From Hordeum vulgare subsp. vulgare (lineage: Eukaryota; Streptophyta; Magnoliopsida; Poales; Poaceae): a DNA stretch of 64,000 nucleotides. The notes under the pieces are model-generated. The model was not told the DNA's origin, searched no databases, and worked only from the letters and a program-made list of their open reading frames with translations. Location of the stretch: assembly GCF_904849725.1 (NCBI RefSeq), contig NC_058521.1:558764176-558828175 (forward strand), given 5' to 3'. Position 1 is the stretch's first letter, and every line of letters begins with the position of its first letter. Of the stretch, positions 56,635-64,000 are shown piece after piece. The translations under genes and the position numbers were made by a program.

Positions 56635-58156
56635 TTATACGTCCATTTTGCATCATGTTTTTATGTTGATATTTATCACTTTATGGGTTGTTATTACACT
56701 TCACGGTACAATACTTATGCCTTTTCTCTCTTATTTTATAAGGTTTACATGAAGAGGGGGAATGCCGGCAGCTGGAATTCTGGTCTGGAAAAGGAGCAAG
56801 TTTGAGATACCTATTCTACGCAACTCCAAAAGCCATGAAAATCAACGAGGAATTATTTTGGATTTTATAAAAAATATTGGGCGGAAGAAGTACCGGAGGG
56901 GAGCCACTAGGAGGCCACAAGCGTGTCAGGCGCGGCCTACCCCCTAGTCGCGCCTAGGTGGCTTGTGGGCCCCCTGTTGCCCCTCCGGCTCCCATCTTTT
57001 GCTATAAGGAGGGATTCGTCCCAGAAAAAATCAGGAGGAGGCTTTCGGGAGGAATCATCGCCGCCACGAGGCGGAACTGGAGCAGAACCAATCTAGAGCT
57101 CCAGCAGGGCCGTCCTGCTGGGGAAACTTCCCTCACGGAAGGGGAAATCATCGCCATCGTCATCACCAACACTACTCTCATCGGAGGGGACTCATCGCCA
57201 TCAACATCTTCATTAGCACCATCTCATCTCCAAACCCTAGTTCATCTCTTGTAACCAATCTCCGTCTCGCAACTCCGATTGGTACTTGTAAGGTTGCTAG
57301 TAGTGTTAATTATTCTTTGTAGTTGATGCTAGTTGGATTACTCGGTGGAAGATTATATGTTCAGATCCTTAATGCTATTCAATACCTCTCTGTTCATGAA
57401 CATAATTATGCTTTGTGATTAGTCACTTTTGTTCCTGAGGACATGGGATAAGTCTTGCTATAAGTAGTCATGTGAATTTGGTATTCGTTCGATATTTTGT
57501 TGCGATGTATGTTGTCTTTCCTCTAGTGGAGTAATGTGAACGTCGACTACATGACACTTCACCATTATTTGGGCCTATAGGAAGGCATTGGGAAGTAATA
57601 AGTAGATGATGGGTTGCTAGAGACAGAAGCTTAAACTCTAGTTTATGCGTTGCTTCGTAAGGGGATGATTTGGATCCACTAGTTTAATGCTATGGTTAGA
57701 CTTCGTCTTAATTCTTATTTCGTAGTTGCAGATGCTTGCGAGAGGGGTTAATCATAAGTGGGATGTTTGTCCAAGTAAGGGCAGCACCCAAGCACCGGTC
57801 CACCCACATACCAAAATATCAAAGTAGCGAACGCGAATCATATGAACACGATGAAAACTAGCTTGACAGAAATTCCTATGTGTCCTCGGGAGCGCTTCAC
57901 CTCCTATAAGAGTTCGTCCAGGCTTGTCCCTTGCTAGAAAAGGGATTGGGACATCTTGCTGCACCTTTGTTACTATGTTTACTTGCTACTCGCTACGAAT
58001 TATCTTATCACACAACTATCTGTTACCGATAATTTCAGTGCGTGCACATAATACCTTGGTGGAAACCACTTGTCAGTTCCTTCTACTCCTCGTTGGGTTC
58101 GATACTCTTACTTATCTAAAGGACTATGATAGATACCCTACACTTGTGGGTCATCA
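56635..58156 (+). repeat. 5' LTR of G3
   Basis: It begins TTATACGTCCATTTTGCATC where the family start is TGATACGTCC as I remember it, so the first bases seem mutated or trimmed. It ends CACTTGTGGGTCATCA. TATA box TATAAGG at 57003-57009, 14 bp after the inverted repeat. The last ~100 bp resemble the inner end of LTR-A. Confidence 0.8.
56893..56989. repeat. GC-rich inverted repeat (G3 LTR)
   Basis: Arms CCGGAGGGG..GGCCACAAGC..AGGCGCGGCC against GTCGCGCCT..GGCTTGTGGGCC..CCCCTCCGG. Confidence 0.85.
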
Positions 58157-58167
58157 AGACTCTTTTC

Positions 58168-58185
58168 TGGCGCTGTTTCCGGGGA
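58168..58185 (+). other. primer binding site, tRNA-Asp type (two mismatches)
   Basis: TGGCGCTGTTTCCGGGGA, 11 bases after the LTR end. The 11-base spacing is the same as in the Sabrina-type elements. Confidence 0.8.
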
Positions 58186-58262
58186 GTGAAGAGCCTTTGG
58201 TAAGTGGAATTTGGTAAGGAAACATTTATATAGTGTGCTGAAATTTATTGTCACTTGTCATT

Positions 58263-61200
58263 ATGGAAACTAATCCTTTGAGGAGCTTGTTTGGGGTATC
58301 TTCACCTCGAACATAAGCACAAGGAGTTTCTCCTCAACCTACTACACCTACTGAAAATATGTGTTATGAAATTCCTTCGGGTATGCTAGAGAAAATGTTG
58401 TCTAATCCTTTTACAGGAGATGGAACATCACATCCTGACTTGCATCTAATCTATGTAGATGAAGTTTGTGGTTTATTTAAGCTTGCAGGTTTGCCCGAGG
58501 ATGAGGTCAAGAAGAAGGTCTTTCCCTTATCTTTGAGGGATAAAGCATTGACATGGTATAGGCTATGTGATGATACTGGATCATGGAACTACAACCGATT
58601 GAAATTGGAATTTCATCAAAAGTTTTATCCTATGCATCTGGTACATCGTGATCAGAATTATATTTATAATTTTTGGCCTCGTGATAGAGGAAGTATCTCT
58701 AAAGCCTAGTGGAGGCTTAAGTCAATGTTATATTCATGCCCCAACCATGAGCTCTCGAGAGAAATTATTATTCAGAAATTCTATGCTCGACTTTCTCATG
58801 ATAATCGCACCATGCTTGACACTTCTTGTACCGGTTCTTTTATGAAGAGAGATATTGACTTCAAATGGAATTTATTGGAAAGAATTAAACGCAACTCTGA
58901 AGATTGGGAGTTTGATGAAAGTAAGGAGTCAGGTATGAATCTTAAGTTCGATTGTGTTAAGTCCTTCGTTGAAACAAATACTTTTTGTGATTTTAGCGCT
59001 AAACATGGACTTGACTCTGAGATAGTAGCTTCATTATGTGAATCATTTGCTGCTCATATTAATCTCCCTAAAGAGAAGTGGTTTAAATATCATACTCCCA
59101 TAGAAGTCAATGTAGTTAAACCAAATCCAGTTGAAGAGAAAGTCATTGCTTATAATGATCCTATTGTTCCTAATGCTTACATTGAGAAACCACCTTTCCC
59201 TGTTAGAATAAAGGATCATGCTAAAGCTTCAACTGTGATACGTAGGGGCTACATTAGAACACCTACACCCCTTGAGCAAATTAAAGTTGAACCTAGCATT
59301 GCTATTATCAAAGATCCCCTGTCCGACAATGTTGATGGGCATGATATTCACTTCTGTGAAGATGCTGCAAGAATTGCTAAACCTCATGCTAGAGACAAAC
59401 ATAGGCCTGTTGTAGGCACACCTGTTGTTTCTGTTAAGATAGGAGATCATTTTTATCATGGTTTATGTGACGTGGGTGCTAGTCTTAGTGCAATACCTCA
59501 ATCTTTATATGATGAAATTAAAGACGAGATTGCACCTGTCGAGATGGAACCTATTGATGTTACTATTCAGCTTGCCAATAGAGATACTATCTGCCCTTTG
59601 GGAATTGTTAGAGATGTTGAAGTCTTGTGTGGTAAAACCAAGTATCCTACTGATTTTCTCGTTCTGGCTACCACACAAGATAACTTTTGTCCCATCATAT
59701 TTGGCAGACCCTTCCTCAATACTGTCAATGGTTACATTGACTGTGAGAAGCAAACTGTCACTGTTGGCTTTGAAGGTATGTCACATGAATTCAATTTCTC
59801 CAAGTTTGGTAGACAACCTCGTGAAAAAGAATCATCTAGTAAGGATGAAATTATTGCCCTAGATTCTATTGATGTGCCTCCTACTGATCCTTTAGAGCAA
59901 TACTTGCTTGAGCATGAAAATGATATGCATATCGATGAAAGGAATGAGATAAATAGAGTTATCTTTGAACAACATCCTATCCTTAAGAATAATTTGCCTG
60001 TTGAACTACTTGGAGATCCACCCCCACCAAAGGGTGATCCTGTGTTTGAGCTTAAACAGTTACCTGATACTCTTAAGTATGCTTATCTTGATGAAAAAGA
60101 GATATATCCTGTTATTATTAGTGCTAGCCTTTCAGAGCATGAAGAAAAGAAATTATTGAAAACTCTAAGGAAGCATCGTGCTGCTATTGGATATACTCTT
60201 GATGATCTTAAGGGCATTAATCCCACTCTATGCCAACATAAAATTAAAACCGATCCTGATTCCAAACCAGTTGTCGGTCATCAACGGATATTAAATCCTA
60301 AGATGAAGGAGGTAGTAAGAAAAGAAATATTAAAGCTCCTGGAAGCAGGTATTATCTATCCTGTTGCCCATAGTGATTGGGTAAGTCCGGTGCATTGCGT
60401 CCCTAAGAAGGGAGGTATTACCGTCGTCCCTAATGATAAAGATGAATTGATCCAACAGAGGATTGTTACTGGCTATAGGATGGTAATTGATTTTAGGAAA
60501 TTGAATAAAGCCACTAGGAAAGATCATTACCCTTTGCCTTTTATTTACCAAATGATAGAAAGATTGTCCAAACACACACACTTCTGCTTTCCAGATGGTT
60601 ATTCTGGTTTCTCCCAAATACCAGTTGCACAATCTGATCAGGAGAAAACCACTTTTACCTGCCCTTTCGGTACCTTTGTTTATAGACGTATGCCTTTTGG
60701 TTTATGTAATGCACCTGCTACCTTTCAAAGATGTATGATGGCTATATTCTCTGACTTTTGTGAAAATATTGTTGAGGTTTTCATGAATGACTTCTCCGTT
60801 TACGGGTCTTCTTTTGATGATTGGCTCAGCAACCTTGATCGAGTGTTGCAGAGATGTAAAGATACCAACCTTGTCTTGAATTGGGAGAAGTGCCACTTTA
60901 TGGTTAATGAAGGCATCGTCTTCGGACATAAAATTTCTGAAATAGGTATTGAATTCGATAAGGCTAAAGTTGATGCGATCGAGAAAATGCCATGCCCTAC
61001 AGATATCAAAGGTATAAGAAGTTTCCTTGGTCATGTTGGTTTCTACAGAAGGTTCATTAAAGACTTCTCTAAGATTTCTAGGCCTCTTACCAATCTCTTG
61101 CAAAAGGATATTCCTTTTGTTTTTGGCGATGATTGTGAGGAAGGATTCGAAATACTTAAGAAGGCCTTGATAACTGCACCTATTGTTCAACCACCTGATT

Positions 61201-63068
61201 GGAACCTACCTTTTGAAATTATGTGTGATGCTAGTGATTATGCTGTTGGTGATGTTCTAGGAAAAATAGTTGATAAGAAATTGAATGTTATTCATTATGC
61301 TAGTAAAACTCTAGACAGTGCCCAAAGAAACTATGCTACTACTGAAAAGGAATTTTTAGCAATCGTGTTTGCATGTGAAAAGTTCAGATCTTATATTGTT
61401 GATTCCAAGGTTACTATTCACACTGATCATGCTGCTATTAAGTATCTCATGGAAAAGAAAGATGCTAAACCTAGACTTATCAGATGGGTTCTCTTGCTAC
61501 AAGAATTTGATTTGCATGTTGTTGATAGGAAGGGTGCTCCGAACCCCGTAGCAGATAACTTGTCTAGGTTGGAGAATGTTCTTGATGACCCACAACCTAT
61601 TGATGATAGCTTTCCAGATGAACAATTGAATGTCATCAATGCTTCACGTAGTGCACCTTGGTATGCTGATTATGCAAATTATATTATTGCCAAATATATA
61701 CCACCTAGTTTCACATACCAACAAAAGAAGAAATTCTTCTTTGATTTGAGACATTACTTTTGGGATGATCCTCACCTTTATAAAGAAGGAGTAGATGGTG
61801 TTATTAGATGTTGTGTACCTGAGCATGAACAGGGATAGATCCTACAAAAGTGTCACTCCGAGGCTTACGGAGGACACCATGCAGGAGTTAGAACTGCACA
61901 CAAGGTATTCCAATCCGGATTTTATTGGCCAACTCTCTTCAAGGATGCCCGTAAGTTTGTCTTGTCTTGTGATGAATGTCAAAGAATAGGTAATATCAGT
62001 AAACGTCAGGAAATGCCTATGAACTATTCACTTGTCATTGAACCATTTGATGTTTGGGTTTTTTATTATATGCGACCTTTTGCAAAGTCTAACGGGTATA
62101 CTCATATTCTAGTTGTTGTTGATTACGTTACTAAGTGGGTAGAAGCTATGCCAACTAGTAGTGTTGATCATAACACTTCTATTAGGATGCTCAAAGAAGT
62201 TATTTTCCCTAGGTTTGGAGTCCCTAGATATTTAATGACTGATGGTGGTTCGCATTTTATTCGAGGTGCTTTCCGTAAAACGCTTGCTAAGTATGATGTC
62301 AACCATAGAATTGCATCTCCTTATCATCCTTAGTCCAGTGGTCAAGTAGAGCTAAGTAATAGAGAAATTAAACTAATTATGCAAAAGACTGTTAATAGGT
62401 CTCGAAAGAATTGGTCTAAGAAGCTTGATGATGCACTGTGGGCTTATAGAACTGCTTATTAGAATCCCATGGGCATTTCTCCGTACAAAATGGTTTACGG
62501 TAAAGCATGTCATTTACCTCTTGAGCTAGAGCATAAGGCTTATTGGGCAATCAAAGAGCTCAACTTTGATTTCAAACTTGCTGGTGAGAAGAGGTTATTT
62601 GATATTAGCTCACTTGATGAATGGAGAACTCAGGCATATGAAAATGCCAAGTTGTTTAAAGAAAAAGTTAAGAGGTGGCATGATAAAAGGATACAAAAAC
62701 GTGAGTTCAATGTAGATGATTATGTCTTGCTATATAATTCTCGTTTAAGATTTTTTGCAGGCAAGCTTCTCTCTAAATGGGAAGGTCCTTACATTGTTGA
62801 GGAAGTATATTGTTCCGGTGCCATAAAGATCAACAACACGGAAGGCAATTTTCCGAGAGTTGTAAATGGGCAAAGAATCAAGCATTATATCTCAGGTACT
62901 CCCATAAATGTTGAAAGCAATATTATTAATACCATAACTCCGGAGGACTACATAAGGGATATTTATCAGCCTGTTTCAGACTCCAAAAACGAAGAGGTAT
63001 GTGATTCGGTAAGTAAACCGACTCCAAAACTTTTCCAGTACAATTTTTCTCCGTTTTGGATTTTCTAG
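58263..63068 (+). pseudogene. gag-pol of G3: five in-frame stops, mutated RT active site
   Basis: A single frame from ATG 58263 to TAG 63066-63068 is interrupted by stops at 58314, 58707, 61836, 62331 and 62459, without any frameshift. Order: gag (DDTGSWNYNRLKLEFHQKFY), protease (LCDVGAS, Asp codon 59469-59471; FGRPFLNT), RT ([30 protein letters not shown]), RNase H ([33 protein letters not shown]), and integrase (CHSEAYGGHHAG finger, [29 protein letters not shown]). The RT box reads FMND (60780-60791): the first catalytic Asp codon of the YxDD motif is AAT (60786-60788) instead of GAT. This copy cannot supply active enzyme. Confidence 0.92.
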
Positions 63069-63322
63069 AAAAATAGAAAAATTTAAAGTAGTCCGGAAAG
63101 CGCACGAGGTGGCGACAAGCCTGCCAGGCGCGGCCTACCCCCCTGGCCGCGCCTGGCTGGCTTGTGAGCACCTCGTGTGCCTCCCGGACTCCGTTTTTTG
63201 GTGGAATACTCCTTTTGGTCGGGAAAAATTCATTATATTCTCCCGAAAGGTCTGACCCTCGTATCACGCAAATATCCTTTGTTTCTGTTTCGAGCCTGTT
63301 TCAGCAGCAGATTTAGGGCAAG
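63040..63322 (+). promoter_or_regulatory. LTR-like module ahead of the G3 extra ORF
   Basis: The sequence before the hairpin shares TTTTGGATTTT and an A-rich run with the region before the hairpin in the G3 LTR (about 56856-56880). After the hairpin come a GTTTCAG acceptor-like site (63304) and the ATG. A GTAAGT lies upstream at 63009. Promoter function is inferred only from the parallel with the LTR. Confidence 0.45.
63091..63189. repeat. GC-rich inverted repeat (G3 internal copy)
   Basis: A ~99-bp near-palindrome: GTCCGG..CACGAGGTG..ACAAGCC..GCCAGGCGCGGCC opposed by GGCCGCGCCTGGC..GGCTTGT..CACCTCGTG..CCGGAC. It starts 22 bp after the pol stop and lies about 130 bp before the extra ORF. Confidence 0.9.
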
Positions 63323-63739
63323 ATGTCTTCTCAAGATTCAGAGGGGGAGAGCTATGTGGCCGATTACCTTGCTAACCCCAAGGTCCATGGGGACTTGTAT
63401 CATTATGGTTTGACCACTGATGAGGAAAAAGATTACGATCCCAAGGGGAAGGAAGGAACAAGTTCCGATGAAGAGGAGGCTCCTCTACCCCAATCTGGAA
63501 ACACACATGTGGAGTTCAAGAAGTCGAGCCTCCCTGACTCAAGCAAGAAGCTTAAGATTTTGTTTACCCCTTCTCGTCTTTTGCAGGAGAGTAAGCAAGA
63601 ATTATTCCAAAGGGTGTTGAGGCTTGAAGAGGAAATTAACGATCTGAAAGAGCAGAATTTTGTGCTCAAGAGGAAATTAAGAAAGTTCAAGAACTCTGCA
63701 ACAACTCCACCACCATCACCTTCGAAGGAAGACAATTAA
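63323..63739 (+). CDS. extra ORF downstream of pol in G3 (unknown function)
   Basis: 138 codons from ATG 63323, MSSQDSEGESYVADYLANPK, to TAA 63737-63739, open throughout although the adjacent gag-pol has five stops. The first 70 residues are acidic (DYDPKGKEGTSSDEEEA). Residues about 95-125 form a coiled coil (QELFQRVLRLEEEINDLKEQ). The tail is Pro/Ser-rich (TTPPPSPSKEDN). No catalytic motif. It occupies the same position as the extra ORF of the Sabrina-type element but does not resemble it at the residue level by eye. It could be an accessory protein or a truncated remnant. Confidence 0.6.
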   Translation: MSSQDSEGESYVADYLANPKVHGDLYHYGLTTDEEKDYDPKGKEGTSSDEEEAPLPQSGNTHVEFKKSSLPDSSKKLKILFTPSRLLQESKQELFQRVLRLEEEINDLKEQNFVLKRKLRKFKNSATTPPPSPSKEDN

Positions 63740-63773
63740 GCACATGTGTCGTGGGTATAAGCCTGACAGTAGA

Positions 63774-64000
63774 TGTGTAGGGTACGAAAAGGATGGGCAG
63801 AGCCTTAGCTACGACGAGGTTGTATGAGTTCAGGCCCCTCTGCGGTGGAGGTAATAGCCCTATGTCTCAGTGCTCAGGGAGCTTGTTGTCGAGTGGAAAT
63901 ATGGAATACAATGAGTTGCTAACCCCTCTACCAGCGGGGGAGGGTGGCTTATATAGAGTGCGCTGCCCTCCACAACGGTTCTGGTACAGGGGTGGAGTAG
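63774..64000 (-). repeat. edge of an unidentified LTR element
   Basis: A sharp change of composition occurs after the G3 extra ORF. A possible TG start is at 63774-63776 (TGTAGGGTACG). On the minus strand, CTCTATATAAGCC (about 63950) gives a good TATA box, suggesting minus orientation. It continues beyond the window. Confidence 0.45.

Larger units (their letters stand above)
56635..63773 (+). mobile_element. Gypsy element G3 (Athila/Tat-like, related to the Sabrina group), 5' LTR to extra ORF
   Basis: 5' LTR 56635-58156, tRNA-Asp-like primer site, full-length gag-pol with five in-frame stops and no frameshift, an internal LTR-like hairpin module, and an extra ORF (63323-63739). The 3' LTR is not in the window; another LTR edge appears at about 63774. 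The layout parallels the complete Sabrina-type element but includes RT, RNase H and integrase, so an intact relative could be the autonomous partner. Confidence 0.8.

Noticed and set aside
63774..64000. 3' LTR of G3
   Set aside because: The sequence does not match the G3 LTR start (ATACGTCCATTTTGC), so it is more likely a separate insertion.

Overview
This window looks like intergenic DNA from a large-genome Triticeae grass (wheat, Aegilops or barley type). I could not support any host gene, tRNA or rRNA gene. Almost every base belongs to nested, mostly decayed retrotransposons. The organism call rests on Copia LTRs of the BARE-1/Angela type at four loci, on Gypsy LTRs beginning TGATACGTCTCC or TGATAACCCACAAG read from either end, on tRNA-Asp-type primer sites, and on GC-rich LTR promoters typical of cereal elements. 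Family names come from memory of these families and were not searched.

Layout from left to right: (1) 1-1836, 5' LTR and gag start of a minus-strand Sabrina-type Gypsy element, inserted in (2) 1837-7526, the 3' half of a plus-strand Tat-lineage Gypsy element with a large spliced antisense gene, a polypurine tract and a partial 3' LTR. (3) 7527-8181, fragment of an LTR here called LTR-C. (4) 8182-16740, BARE-1/Angela Copia element with a nearly open gag-pol, a 3' deletion, and then a second LTR end, primer site and leader. (5) 16741-18647, which resumes at 40316-40895, is a broken minus-strand Gypsy internal region (element H). H is split at the 5-bp target CCCTC by two abutting elements: (6) 18648-28581, a structurally complete Sabrina-type element (minus), and (7) 28587-40310, a Tekay/Del-type chromovirus (plus) whose RNase H region is interrupted by a solo BARE LTR (34365-36194).

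(8) 40896-42369 is an LTR-C copy (minus). (9) 42370-43136 is a TATA-bearing LTR fragment cutting into (10) a minus-strand LINE (43137-46570 and 50591-51777). The LINE is interrupted by a solo LTR-C (46576-50590), which itself holds a 2.56-kb LTR-like insertion containing a 21-bp palindromic array. (11) 51778-56634, minus-strand BARE/Angela 3' LTR plus pol. (12) 56635-63773, plus-strand Gypsy element with five in-frame stops in gag-pol and a damaged RT active site. (13) From about 63774, the edge of another LTR element.

The elements work as parasites of the genome and partly of each other. The complete Sabrina-type element has LTRs, primer site, polypurine tract, gag and protease but no reverse transcriptase or integrase, so it would need enzymes from a relative. 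The most interesting signal is a GC-rich inverted repeat of shared sequence (CCACAAGCC..GGCGCGGCC / GGCCGCGCC..GGCTTGTGG). It lies just upstream of TATA-like boxes in three LTR families. It is also present inside two Gypsy elements in front of an extra downstream ORF, as if an LTR promoter module had been copied to drive that ORF.
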